Shown: one piece after another, positions 1 to 8,302 of the stretch
How positions within the stretch are numbered: the first letter of the stretch is position 1
How the letters are laid out: every line of letters begins with the position of its first letter
Origin: Cryobacterium melibiosiphilum
GTDB taxonomy: Bacteria > Actinomycetota > Actinomycetes > Actinomycetales > Microbacteriaceae
Length of the DNA stretch: 64,000 nt
Assembly: GCF_003602235.1 (NCBI RefSeq)
Contig: NZ_QZVS01000078.1
Span: 1 to 64,000, forward strand
Direction of reading: 5' to 3'
Notes under the pieces: model-generated
What the model was told of the DNA's origin: nothing
The model's database searches: none
Seen by the model: the letters and a program-made list of their open reading frames with translations, nothing else
Made by a program: the position numbers and the translations under genes

Positions 1-104
1 CTCGAGTCGAGCCCACTCGCTGTCAGATAAAACGGCAGTTCGCGACATGCGTCAACTGTGCCACACGACCCCACGGATCATTAGGAGACACGCCCTAGGC
101 GGCC

Positions 105-138
105 GCGTCGGGCATGGCGTGTTCGCCACGCCCGACGC
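105..138 (-). terminator. GC-rich hairpin behind the quinone oxidoreductase gene
   Basis: A 9-bp perfect stem (GCGTCGGGC with its complement) continues after one mismatch into a 5-bp stem (TGGCG/CGCCA) with a TGTT loop. It lies about 40 bp past the stop of the minus-strand gene ending at 178. There is no U-run, which is common in high-GC actinobacteria, so a terminator role is inferred from position and fold. I see no supported gene in bases 1-177. Confidence 0.45.
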
Positions 139-177
139 TGCGTTTGCAGCAGGTTCACGCACTCCGGCGGATGGGGA

Positions 178-1209
178 TCACCCCGCCGAGACGTCGATCA
201 GCACCTTACCGACGACCGCGCTCTCGACCAGGGCATGGGCATCCGCCGTGTGCGCCAGGTCGGCGCGGTGCAGCGGCAGCCCCGCCTCTTCACCCACAGC
301 CAGGGCGCCATCGACAAGGGCTGCGTTAATGTCTACGGCCGCCGCCCGGATCACGTCGGCCCCCACCGTGTAGAGCAGCACAAACTGATAGCGCACGTTG
401 AGGATGAAGTGCTGCACGATGTCGAGCGTCACCTCGTCACCGCCGTTGTTGGCGTAGACCGCGATCGATCCGCGGTTGCGGATGACGGCCAGGTTGAGCC
501 GCGCATTCTGGGCCGGAGAGACCTCCACGATCAGGTCCACCCCATCCGGGGCGATGGCGCGAATCTGGGCGACGACATCCGAGTCGGTGTAGGTGAGCAC
601 GTGCTGCGCGCCGGCCGCCGCGGCGAGCGCCGCTTTCGCCGGTCCACTCACGGTCGTGACAACGGATGCCCCCGCCCACCGCGCCAGCTGGATCGCCGCG
701 TGCCCGACCGCGCCGGCCCCGCCGGCGACAAGCACGGTCTTGCCGGTCAGGGCACCCGGGTGCAGCCGGTTGGGGCCGTCTTCGGCTACCGTCAGCGCGC
801 GGTACGCCGTGATCGCCGGCACCCCGAGGCTCGCGCCCTGGTCGAAGCTCGCGTTTGCCGGCAGCGCGAAGACGCGCTCCGCGGGAAGCACGGCGTATTC
901 CTGGGATGAGCCGCTATTCGAGCGCTGGTAGGCGGCGAGCGCCAGCCACACCCGGTCACCCACGGTGACGTGCTGCACGCCTTCGCCGACCGCGTCGACG
1001 ATGCCGGCGCCGTCTTGCCCGGGCACGACGTCGTCGAACGCGAGCGCCTCGCCCGGTGCCGAGCCGCGGCGGGACTTCCAGTCGGTGGGGTTCACGCCGC
1101 TGACCACGATGCGCACCCGCACCTCGTCGGCTCCGGGTTCGGTCACCGGCCGCTCGACGAGGCGGAGCACGGACGGGTCACCGGTCTGGCTGTACACAAT
1201 GGACTTCAT
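178..1209 (-). CDS. NADPH:quinone oxidoreductase (zinc-independent MDR family)
   Basis: This 343-residue protein belongs to the medium-chain dehydrogenase/reductase superfamily, quinone oxidoreductase (zeta-crystallin-like) branch, which reduces quinones or enones with NADPH in the cytosol. Visible features are an N-terminal GroES-like part, the GxDGAG-type turn typical of the family, and a Rossmann nucleotide site with the glycine motif AGGAGAVG near residue 160. Structural-zinc cysteines are absent, which fits the zinc-free branch. The ATG at 1209 opens MKSIVYSQTG, the normal start for this family; the reading frame is open further upstream but that stretch does not resemble protein. It is transcribed alone, in the same direction as the helicase gene 47 bp upstream. 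The substrate cannot be told from sequence. Confidence 0.85.
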   Translation of the reverse strand: MKSIVYSQTGDPSVLRLVERPVTEPGADEVRVRIVVSGVNPTDWKSRRGSAPGEALAFDDVVPGQDGAGIVDAVGEGVQHVTVGDRVWLALAAYQRSNSGSSQEYAVLPAERVFALPANASFDQGASLGVPAITAYRALTVAEDGPNRLHPGALTGKTVLVAGGAGAVGHAAIQLARWAGASVVTTVSGPAKAALAAAAGAQHVLTYTDSDVVAQIRAIAPDGVDLIVEVSPAQNARLNLAVIRNRGSIAVYANNGGDEVTLDIVQHFILNVRYQFVLLYTVGADVIRAAAVDINAALVDGALAVGEEAGLPLHRADLAHTADAHALVESAVVGKVLIDVSAG

Positions 1210-1256
1210 GTCAGGGGTAACGCAGGCGGGAGCAGAATGGTTCCCGGCACCGAGGG

Positions 1257-4040
1257 TCAGCGGTGGCGGCGGTACGGAGTGAAGGCCTTGCGCGGTTCTC
1301 CGACCGGCTTCACGGCCGGCATCGACGGGCTGCCATCGATCGACAGGGTTCCCTTGCAGTGCGGAAACCGCCCACACCCGAAAAACGGCCCGCGCTTCGA
1401 CACCCGCTCTACCATGAACGCGCGCCCACACTTCGGGCAGACCACCGACTTCAGCACCTCGCCGATCGCGTTGGTGCGCACGATCCGCTGGTCACGAATC
1501 AGCTCCATCACAAACCGCGACTCGTGCCTGTCGACCGTCACCAGCAGCACCCCGCGCCGTGCCCGCGTGAGCGCCACATAGAACAGCCGCCGCTCCTCCG
1601 CCTTCGGAAACTCCTCCGCAGCCGGCATCGCCAGGCGCAGCACCGGATCGGTCGGGATCGTGCTCGGAAACCCGTACTTTCCGTTCACCATGCCGACGAT
1701 CACGACGTAGTCGGCTTCGGCCCCCTTCGAGGCGTGGATTGTGGAGAAGGTGACCGAGAGCAGGTCGGCGAGGTCGGCGCATCCGCTGAGATATTTGCTC
1801 TGATGCTTATAGCGGCCGAGCACAAGCACCGAGAGCTTGCCGTTCGCGGTCCCGGGCAGTTTGCCGCTGGCCACATCGTCGTGCAGCAGTTTCAAGCGGT
1901 GACGGATGCCCGCGGCCACCGCGGTCTCCGAATCCACCGTCACGATGCCAATCGTCGGGGCATACTCCCGCGTCGACGAGACCACCGTTTTGGTGAGCTG
2001 GGCCGGGTTCTGCAGCACGAAGGCGCTAGAGGCATCCGCGATCGACTGCGGAAACCGAAACGTGCGCTCGAGGCGCAGCACCTCGCTCGGGCCGAACCAG
2101 GCCTCGAATCCGGTCATGACCGAGAGATCGGCGCCGGCGAAACGGTTGATGCTCTGCCAGTCGTCGCCGACCGCGAACAGGTAGCGGCCGGGCTGCGCCA
2201 CGAGCGCGCGGGCGAGGCGGGCGCGGGCGTAGCTGGCGTCCTGAAACTCGTCGACCATCACGAGCTCGTACGGACTCTGCCAGTCGCCGGCCTCGAGATG
2301 TTCGGCGGCGAGGGTGAGCATGTCTTCGAAGTCGATGCAGTCGTCCGCGGCCAGCTGCGCGTTCCATTCACGGCGCATAATCGTGAACAGACGCAGGAAC
2401 GACGCGTCGCGGTACCGGATCGGGCCCTGGGCCTGCTCGGCGAGGCGCACGGCCAGCTGGTCGTCGGTGAGGCAGTTGCTCTTGGCGTGGATCAGAAAGC
2501 TCCGAAACGTCTGCAACAGCAGCGCGTTCTCGACCGGTTTCTGCCCGGCAGCGAGGCGGTCGGCATCGGGCCGCAAGCGGATGCCTCGCGCGGTCAGCTG
2601 GGCACCGAGCGCGGTGAGGGCGCCACCGCCCCAGAGGTCAGACATGGTGGTTTCGAGCAGGGTCGTGCCGTTCGCGGCGTGAACCCCGCGCTTCCACTTC
2701 ATGCCGTCGAGGTAGCCGTCAAACGGTGACTCACCCTGCGCGTCGATGGCCCAGTGCTCGTGGTAGACGTTGATGCTCGGGTAGTAGAAGTCCGGGTGGT
2801 ACTGGCCGTGCTCAGCGTCGGCGGTGTCGACTTCATAGCGCTTCTCGTAGATGTAGTCGACGCCGTTGAAGAAGAGCCAGTCTGCGATCATCCGCTCGCC
2901 GGGGCTCTTGACGGTCTCGCCCTGCGAGGTTCGGTCTCCCTCGCTCGCGTCTGCGGTGGTGCCGTCGTCGTCTGGGTATTCGCGGGCGAGCACCGCACGA
3001 AAGAAGTCCCACTCGCTGCGGAACAGAACGTCGGTGGCCCGCAGCCGGTCAACAATGCGGCCGAGCTGAGCGATGTCGCCGCCGCCTTCGAGCCAGGGCG
3101 CCAGCGACGGCTTCTTTCCGGTTGCCTGGCCGATGACGTCCAGCCCGAAGCCGTGAAAGGTGCGGGCGACCACCTGGTCGGCGTCGAGCCCGAGCGGCTC
3201 GAGGCGGTTCCGTGTGCGCTTCTGCAGTTCTTTCGCGGCCGCGGCGTTGAAGGCGAGCAGGAGGATCTTGTCGGCGGCGATCAGGTTTCGGTGCAGCGCG
3301 TACCCGGCCTTGGCGACCATGGTCGAGGTCTTGCCGGATCCGGCGGAGGCGACCACGAGCATCCGGTTGTCGAAGCAGACCACCGCGCGGATCTGTTCCG
3401 GGGTCAGCGGCGAGCGTTCGACGCTGTCGAAGAAGTCGCGGCATTCCTCGGTCTCGGAGTCGAGGTGGCGCTGGTTTTCGCGGGCGATGATCACGGGCAG
3501 GTCTTCGGTCCAGAGAGCGATGGTGCCGGCGACATCGAGCGGTTGCGCGGCGATGTGAGCCTGCAGAGCGGGGTGGTCGAGCAGGTGGCTGAAGCCGACG
3601 GCGGCCTTCCGGGCGCTCCACTCGACGCTGAATTCGGTGGTCAGCCAGCCCTTCGTGCGCAGGTGGCGTGCGAGATCCGCCGTGAAGCTTGTCACCCAGA
3701 ACGTGGCCTGTCGGGCCGCCGCGTCGAACTCGGCGATGAGCTGGCGCAGCTGAAGCGACTGCTGTGCGTCGGCGAACGCGGCTTCGAAGGCCGCGGCGTC
3801 AGCCCGGCGGATGCCCCGGAGCCGTATCTCCCGCTCCCCCACCTGCAGCGTGAACTGGTTCCAGAACAGGCCGCGGGCCACGTCGAGAATCGCGCACGCC
3901 TCGAGGCCTGCATCGGTCGCGACGCCGTCGACCGTCACAGTGACGACGTCGTCGTGAAGGGCAAGCCGCCAGTCGCCGGAATTGGTGAGCGCCTTGCTCC
4001 AGGCGGACGGCTGCCAGGTCGCCAGCGTGTGCCGCGTCAT
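1257..4040 (-). CDS. UvrD/Rep-family DNA helicase with nuclease-like insert and C-terminal zinc ribbon
   Basis: This 927-residue superfamily 1 helicase resembles helicase IV (HelD of E. coli) in layout. All motifs are readable: Walker A SAGSGKT near residue 232, motif Ia LLAFNAAAAKEL, DEFQD (motif II) near 594, VGDDWQSINRF (III), LERTFRFPQSI (IV), TIHASKGAEADYV (V) and FYVALTRARRG (VI). Between the first and second helicase parts, around residues 395-430, lies a segment with EKRYE, HPDFYYP and HEHWAID, which looks like a PD-(D/E)XK-type nuclease signature. The C-terminus carries a topoisomerase-type zinc ribbon (CPKC...FFGCGRFPHC). The ATG at 4040 overlaps the stop of the upstream membrane gene as ATGA, so translation is probably coupled. 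It probably acts in DNA repair or defence; nuclease activity is inference. Confidence 0.85.
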   Translation of the reverse strand: MTRHTLATWQPSAWSKALTNSGDWRLALHDDVVTVTVDGVATDAGLEACAILDVARGLFWNQFTLQVGEREIRLRGIRRADAAAFEAAFADAQQSLQLRQLIAEFDAAARQATFWVTSFTADLARHLRTKGWLTTEFSVEWSARKAAVGFSHLLDHPALQAHIAAQPLDVAGTIALWTEDLPVIIARENQRHLDSETEECRDFFDSVERSPLTPEQIRAVVCFDNRMLVVASAGSGKTSTMVAKAGYALHRNLIAADKILLLAFNAAAAKELQKRTRNRLEPLGLDADQVVARTFHGFGLDVIGQATGKKPSLAPWLEGGGDIAQLGRIVDRLRATDVLFRSEWDFFRAVLAREYPDDDGTTADASEGDRTSQGETVKSPGERMIADWLFFNGVDYIYEKRYEVDTADAEHGQYHPDFYYPSINVYHEHWAIDAQGESPFDGYLDGMKWKRGVHAANGTTLLETTMSDLWGGGALTALGAQLTARGIRLRPDADRLAAGQKPVENALLLQTFRSFLIHAKSNCLTDDQLAVRLAEQAQGPIRYRDASFLRLFTIMRREWNAQLAADDCIDFEDMLTLAAEHLEAGDWQSPYELVMVDEFQDASYARARLARALVAQPGRYLFAVGDDWQSINRFAGADLSVMTGFEAWFGPSEVLRLERTFRFPQSIADASSAFVLQNPAQLTKTVVSSTREYAPTIGIVTVDSETAVAAGIRHRLKLLHDDVASGKLPGTANGKLSVLVLGRYKHQSKYLSGCADLADLLSVTFSTIHASKGAEADYVVIVGMVNGKYGFPSTIPTDPVLRLAMPAAEEFPKAEERRLFYVALTRARRGVLLVTVDRHESRFVMELIRDQRIVRTNAIGEVLKSVVCPKCGRAFMVERVSKRGPFFGCGRFPHCKGTLSIDGSPSMPAVKPVGEPRKAFTPYRRHR

Positions 4041-4387
4041 CGTGATTTGGCGAGCAGCTTGACTGTACGGATGACGAAGGCAATCAGCGCCAGCGGAATC
4101 GTAAACATCAGGATCGTTTGGGCCAAAGTCGTCATGGCGGACGTGGAATCCACGGGTACGCCATGGACACCGAGCCCGTATTGCAGGGCGAAATAGCCGG
4201 CCCCGCCGGCGAGAACCGTGAAGCCAAGGCCCATTAAAAAAAGCTTGGGACCATTGCGTCGGAGAACTTGTACGATTCCGTCGAGCATCCATGACGCGAC
4301 GAATGGCAGGATGCCTGCCAGCAGCATGACGCCTCCGATCGCGGCGAACTGCGACGTGAGCGTATCGGTCACAACGTTCAAGCTCAT
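4037..4387 (-). CDS. Small membrane protein of unknown function
   Basis: This 116-residue protein has three hydrophobic segments, at roughly residues 13-34, 45-66 and 84-108, and a basic C-terminus (RTVKLLAKSR). I do not recognise a family. I chose the ATG at 4387 because it is preceded by AAAGGA at good spacing; the frame stays open to 4552 but the extra residues are not membrane-like. Its TGA overlaps the ATG of the helicase gene, so the two form a translationally coupled pair. The gene diverges from the SRA-HNH endonuclease gene at 4555, and the gap of about 170 bp should contain both promoters. Confidence 0.6.
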   Translation of the reverse strand: MSLNVVTDTLTSQFAAIGGVMLLAGILPFVASWMLDGIVQVLRRNGPKLFLMGLGFTVLAGGAGYFALQYGLGVHGVPVDSTSAMTTLAQTILMFTIPLALIAFVIRTVKLLAKSR

Positions 4388-4554
4388 AGTGGCGTCCTTT
4401 TGTCCAACGAATGGCTCTGCGCACTGTAGCGACACAGTGCAGCTTAGCGCGACCTGGACGTCCATTTCCAAGGTCACTTGACCCCTAGAAATGGTCACAG
4501 TCAGGCTTTTCTTTCTTCCCCATCGATCGTTATCCTGGCACTGGGGGATCACTT

Positions 4555-5466
4555 ATGAGCAAGTTCTTTGGCACGCCCGACGGGGTTACAGTCGGCCAAC
4601 TATTCGAGAATCGGCGCGAGCTCCACGACGCTAACGTTCACCGGCCCACCCAACCCGGCATCAGCGGCACCAAAGCTGAAGGCGCGGACTCGATCGTCTT
4701 GTCGGGCGGATACGCTGACGACAAAGACCGCGGTGACTACATCATCTACACCGGACACGGTGGGCGCGCACCTAATGGCACTCGCCTAGTACGGGACCAG
4801 TCGCCAGATGCCCCAGGTAATGCGGGGCTCGCCACCAGCATGGCTCTGGGCCTGCCCGTGCGTGTTGTACGAAAACACACGAAGAGTTCCCCATTCGCAC
4901 CACCGTCTGGATATCGGTATTCAGGCTTGTACCTGGTCACACAGACCTGGATGGACAAGGGCCGCGACGGCTTTCAGATCGTTCGGTTTCGGCTCGAAAG
5001 AATTGATGAGCAACCGCCCCTGGAGCCGCAGAGTGCGAACATTCCAGACCCAGAGTATTCGTCGACGATTGTCTCAAGGCGGATTCGTGACTCGCAGCTT
5101 TCCCGACAGATTAAACAGCTTTATGACTTCCAGTGCCAGGTCTGCGAGACTCAAATACCCACGGTCAATGGGCACTCCTACGCTGAGGGTGCACACGTCC
5201 GCCCACTCGGTCGCCCGCACGTCGGCCGAGACAATTGGTCGAATATCCTCTGCATGTGTCCGAACCACCACACTCAATTTGACCTCGGTGGTATGGTCCT
5301 CACCGATCAAATGGAAGTCGTCGAAACGCGAAAAATGACAGCGATCGCTGAACTGACTTTTCGCAAGAGTCATTTTCTCGACATCACGAATGTGCAATAT
5401 CACCGGCACCTCTGGATATCGGAAGAGCAGGGTGATAGCTCGGCTCAGAAGCTCTATCGTGCATGA
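4555..5466 (+). CDS. SRA (YDG)-HNH endonuclease, probable type IV modification-dependent restriction enzyme
   Basis: This 303-residue protein combines an N-terminal SRA/YDG domain (about residues 1-155, with HRPTQPGISG, GADSIVLSGGY and the YTGHGG turn) with a C-terminal HNH nuclease. The HNH part shows zinc cysteines C194/C197 and C233 or C235, the catalytic-type histidine in AHVRP (H214), and CPNHH (235-239). SRA domains flip out 5-methyl- or 5-hydroxymethylcytosine, and SRA-HNH proteins such as TagI and ScoMcrA cleave DNA carrying those bases. No methyltransferase gene is nearby, as expected for a stand-alone type IV enzyme. The gene looks AT-richer than its neighbours and lacks the local GGATGC/GCATCC word, which suggests transfer. 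Cleavage specificity cannot be read from sequence. Confidence 0.85.
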   Translation: MSKFFGTPDGVTVGQLFENRRELHDANVHRPTQPGISGTKAEGADSIVLSGGYADDKDRGDYIIYTGHGGRAPNGTRLVRDQSPDAPGNAGLATSMALGLPVRVVRKHTKSSPFAPPSGYRYSGLYLVTQTWMDKGRDGFQIVRFRLERIDEQPPLEPQSANIPDPEYSSTIVSRRIRDSQLSRQIKQLYDFQCQVCETQIPTVNGHSYAEGAHVRPLGRPHVGRDNWSNILCMCPNHHTQFDLGGMVLTDQMEVVETRKMTAIAELTFRKSHFLDITNVQYHRHLWISEEQGDSSAQKLYRA

Positions 5467-5553
5467 CCAAGATCGCGGGCTGAGCGCCTTCGTTAACGAG
5501 CGACTACATGGCCTGTAACGCACTTGAGGGTGACCGGGTTCCGTGCCGGGCGG

Positions 5554-5569
5554 AGCGGCGGCAGCCGCT
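5554..5569 (+). terminator. Possible stem-loop between the SRA-HNH and SIR2 genes
   Basis: A 6-bp stem AGCGGC/GCCGCT with a GGCA loop lies about 90 bp downstream of the endonuclease stop and 40 bp before the next gene. It has no U-run. It could attenuate read-through, but the support is weak. Confidence 0.25.
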
Positions 5570-5610
5570 TCACCGCACGGCCGCGCTACCCCACATGCTA
5601 AGAATCAACC

Positions 5611-7218
5611 ATGACGCAATCACACGTGTACGTGATCATGGGCGATATCACCCACCTGAAGTGTGACGCGTGGATGCTGCCGAGCGACTCCCGCTACCAC
5701 ATGACCGGATTCTGGACCTCCGCCGTTGAAGGGCTGGCAGACGCGGTGGTGAAGTCCCGTAACTTCAAATATTCGCGCGGGAGGCTGTTCAGCATTCCCG
5801 TCAAGGGGTGGGCTGACACCGAGCCGCTCCCTATTCTGACGGCGGTGCCGCTACGGGGATTCACCGACGCCGCGGCCCTGCGCCCGCGCATCGCGAAGTT
5901 TGTTGAGGTCGCGGCGGAGGCAGCCCGCGCGCGCATCAAGGCTTCCGCGAAAGGGGATGACGGGCGACGCAATCCCCTGCTTGCGATGCCGTCGTTTGGC
6001 ACCGACGGCGGGGGCGGGGCGCTACTCAAAGGCGACGTGTTGCAGGCGATCCTCGAGCAGGCGCGCACCTCGGGCGCCAAGCACGGCGTCGACATCGTGC
6101 TGGTGCTACGCGACGAGCGCACGTTCGCGCTCGCCCAGGTCTTGCGCCAGAAGGATCCGCGCTACTGGACCGAACTGGCCGTCGGCGGGCGTCTTGACCA
6201 GGCGAAGGCTCTCGCCGAGCGCGCGAAGGCCGGCCGTCTCGTGCCGTTCATGGGAGCCGGAACGAGCGTGAGCGCCGGCGCGCCCACGTGGAAGGGGCTG
6301 ATCGCCGCCCTCGCCCGCGACGCGAAGCTCACCAGCGAAGAGACGGCGCGCCTGCTGGAACCGGGCATGTCGGCCCTCGACCAGGCGGGGTACCTGCGGG
6401 CGCGCTATGAGGCATCCGCTCTCGAAGGCACCGGAAAAGCGGATGCCGCCGGCCCTCGCCCCAGCTTCAACGCGCGGATCGCAGAGCACGTAGCTCTCAC
6501 GCGCTACGGCCTGGCACCGGCCCTGCTCGCGGGGCTGCGCACCGAGCAGGCGATCACGCTCAACTACGACGCGCTGTTCGAGCTCGCATCCGCTGATATC
6601 GGGGATGTGCGAACGGTGATTCCCGACAGCAAGGTCAACGGCAAGAAGTGGCTGCTGAAGCTGCACGGATCGGTCACGCGGCCCGAGACGATCGTGCTGA
6701 CCCGCGACGACTACCTGGGGTTCAACACGTCCCGGGACGCCCTGTCGGCCGTCGTCAAGGCGACCCTGATCACCCACCACCTGCTGTTCGTCGGGTTCGG
6801 ACTGAAGGACGACCACTTTCACGAGATCATCCACGACGTGCGGCGCGCGCTTCCGCAGGATGCCGACGGCACCGGCGCGATCGCGACAGCCTTGACCCTG
6901 CAGGCCAATCCGCTCAACGACATGCTCTGGAAGAGCCAGCTCGACCTCATCAGCATGGGCGAGCGGATGCCCGACGACAGCCTCGCCGACGCCGCCCGCA
7001 CCCTCGAGATCTTTCTCGACGCCCTGTTGGCGTTCTCAACTGACAGCCACTCGTACCTGCTCTCGGCGGAGTACGAGCACTCGCTCGGGGAGGAAGACGC
7101 CGCGCTGCGGGAAAGCCTGCTGAAGTTCTACAAGGAGGCCCGGCCGAATGGCGAGCCGACGCCGGCCTGGGCGGTCGTCGAGAAGGCGTTCCGCGACCTG
7201 GGGCACGACAAGCGCTGA
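5611..7218 (+). CDS. Macro-like/SIR2 domain fusion protein, probable NAD-consuming defence effector
   Basis: This 535-residue protein has two parts. Residues 1-190 begin with VYVIMGDITHLKCDAWMLPS, which matches the opening pattern of macro domains (GDITxLxxDAxVN), and end with a VDIVLVLRDE strand as macro folds do. Residues 205-470 carry all SIR2-like (SIR2_2) NAD-site motifs: PFMGAGTSVSAGAPTW (from 212), LNYD with N318, KLHGS with H352, and FVGFGLKDDHF (393-403). The asparagine and histidine needed for NAD cleavage are both present. SIR2 domains of this kind act as NADases in anti-phage systems (ThsA, DSR, short Argonaute partners). Whether the macro part binds ADP-ribose is inference. It lies directly downstream of a type IV endonuclease on the same strand. 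Confidence 0.75.
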   Translation: MTQSHVYVIMGDITHLKCDAWMLPSDSRYHMTGFWTSAVEGLADAVVKSRNFKYSRGRLFSIPVKGWADTEPLPILTAVPLRGFTDAAALRPRIAKFVEVAAEAARARIKASAKGDDGRRNPLLAMPSFGTDGGGGALLKGDVLQAILEQARTSGAKHGVDIVLVLRDERTFALAQVLRQKDPRYWTELAVGGRLDQAKALAERAKAGRLVPFMGAGTSVSAGAPTWKGLIAALARDAKLTSEETARLLEPGMSALDQAGYLRARYEASALEGTGKADAAGPRPSFNARIAEHVALTRYGLAPALLAGLRTEQAITLNYDALFELASADIGDVRTVIPDSKVNGKKWLLKLHGSVTRPETIVLTRDDYLGFNTSRDALSAVVKATLITHHLLFVGFGLKDDHFHEIIHDVRRALPQDADGTGAIATALTLQANPLNDMLWKSQLDLISMGERMPDDSLADAARTLEIFLDALLAFSTDSHSYLLSAEYEHSLGEEDAALRESLLKFYKEARPNGEPTPAWAVVEKAFRDLGHDKR

Positions 7219-7327
7219 CCGCCCAGTAGACCGCCGACATCCGCTGCCAGACGTGAACCCTGAGGGTAACAGCCGTGCTCAACGAGTATGACGCCAGCAT
7301 CGTCTTCAGTTGCGACACCGACTCGAC

Positions 7328-7723
7328 CTACGCTGTCTCGAGCAGTTGAGCATCTGTCTGGCTGGCCAATTTACGGTCGAAGGTCCAGAGCGGCTGATGA
7401 GAGGTCAAATCGGCCGCGGTTACCAAGCAGCAGTCTTCGAAGGACAGTTTGGGGTGAGCGACGTATAGAGAAAGAGCGCGATCGTGCAGCAGAACGTTGG
7501 CTACGATCTGCGGCAAAATCATGAGGCTGTGAATTGAATCTCGCTGCTGATCGCGTGTCAGACCGTAGGCACGCCCGAGCACGAAGACTGTCTCGATCAC
7601 GGCGATGTCTGAAACGAAGAACGGGCCACCCGTGAGCAGTAAGGAAACAGCCGCCGCGTGTTGATCGGGCACATCGTTGAGCAGGAGTCGGAGCACGACA
7701 TTTGCGTCCAACGATCCGGTCAC
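7328..7723 (-). CDS. vapC: PIN-domain ribonuclease toxin (VapC type)
   Basis: This 131-residue PIN-fold protein keeps the acidic metal-binding residues of active VapC RNases: D6 (SLDANVV), E44 (VIETVF), D97 (SFEDCC) and D116 (TFDRK). VapC toxins cleave tRNA or other RNAs and are held inactive by a co-encoded antitoxin. The gene overlaps the antitoxin gene by four bases, the classic toxin-antitoxin arrangement. It is convergent with the SIR2 gene. The pair is AT-richer than its surroundings, consistent with horizontal transfer. Confidence 0.85.
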   Translation of the reverse strand: MTGSLDANVVLRLLLNDVPDQHAAAVSLLLTGGPFFVSDIAVIETVFVLGRAYGLTRDQQRDSIHSLMILPQIVANVLLHDRALSLYVAHPKLSFEDCCLVTAADLTSHQPLWTFDRKLASQTDAQLLETA

Positions 7724-7974
7724 GAGTCCTCGCCGTCGTTCCGATGCGCTTGGAAGTACGCATCGACGTCGGTAACGGGCTCGATGATTGCCGCATAGCC
7801 CGAGACCCGGAGGCTCAGGGCCTCGATGTCCTCGACCGGCGAGACGGTGATGGTGCCGTTGGATTCATCTATCCAGACTTCAAGCCGATCACCGCGCTCA
7901 AGACCCAGTGCCTTGCGAATGGCCGTGGGAAGCGTCAGCTGTCCCTTGCTGCTCAACGTCACGACGGACTTCAT
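7720..7974 (-). CDS. vapB: AbrB/MazE-fold antitoxin (VapB type)
   Basis: This 84-residue protein has an N-terminal SpoVT-AbrB swapped-hairpin DNA-binding domain (VVTLSSKGQLTLPTAIRKAL, then GDRLEVWIDE) and an acidic C-terminal tail that would bind the toxin. It normally neutralises VapC and represses its own operon. The ATG at 7974 sits seven bases past a TACTAT -10-like box, so the message is probably leaderless. A 7-bp inverted repeat flanks that box (separate entry), which fits autoregulation. Confidence 0.8.
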   Translation of the reverse strand: MKSVVTLSSKGQLTLPTAIRKALGLERGDRLEVWIDESNGTITVSPVEDIEALSLRVSGYAAIIEPVTDVDAYFQAHRNDGEDS

Positions 7975-8000
7975 GTCTTACATAGTAGGTCGCGTAAGAC
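7975..8000 (-). promoter_or_regulatory. Candidate vapBC operator and leaderless promoter
   Basis: A perfect inverted repeat GTCTTAC (7975-7981) / GTAAGAC (7994-8000) with a 12-bp spacer lies immediately upstream of the antitoxin ATG. Read on the minus strand, the spacer contains TACTAT at the right distance to start transcription at the ATG. AbrB-type antitoxins repress by binding such palindromes. Operator function is inferred from position and symmetry. Confidence 0.5.
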
Positions 8001-8078
8001 GGAGCGTCCAATGGTAAGTGTGAGGTGACAGTCCTTAGGAATAGGCGTCTGAAGAGAACCGATGGCGCCGAAGATGCA

Positions 8079-8192
8079 CTAGTTGTCGAGGGGTAGCCCA
8101 ACGACGACACCGAAGCCCGCCGCCGCGAGGCCGAGCAGCGCCCAGAGCGCGCGCCGGCCGCATGCGGCTCTCACGGCCGCGTCGAGCAGGGC
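8079..8192 (-). pseudogene. Remnant resembling the C-terminal tail of the NERD protein at 61.4-62.2 kb
   Basis: Between two stop codons the minus strand encodes 37 residues that include LLDAAVRAACGRRALWALLG followed by a hydrophobic run and PLDN. The end of the NERD protein at 61429-62226 reads LLDEAVRGARRRRIGWGMLG, then a hydrophobic run and SPLG. The spacing LLDxAVRxAxxRRxxWxxLG is shared, so this is probably the leftover membrane tail of a related gene. It has no start codon of its own. The match is short and compositionally biased, so chance is not excluded. Confidence 0.35.
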
Positions 8193-8229
8193 CTACGGCG
8201 CGGACAGGTCGGGGGCCGGTGCCGGTGCC

Positions 8230-8256
8230 GGTGGTGGTGGTGGTGGTGGTGGTGGT
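8230..8256. repeat. (GGT)9 microsatellite
   Basis: Nine perfect GGT units follow two GCCGGT units inside the decayed stretch between vapB and the next gene. Read on the minus strand it would give a threonine run in an unsupported frame. I see no gene that uses it. Confidence 0.85.
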
Positions 8257-8302
8257 GAAGTGAAGCATCCGCTTCGGAAGATCTATGGTGACGCGGAGCT
8301 GA

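Noticed and set aside
2754-4196. 480-codon open frame on the plus strand across the helicase gene
   Set aside because: It is antisense to clear helicase motifs and its translation is Val/Gly/Asp-rich without domain character; long antisense frames are expected at this GC content.
8035-8268. Minus-strand frame starting with a threonine run
   Set aside because: It is only a reading of the (GGT)9 tract and the out-of-frame remnant; no ribosome site or conserved feature.
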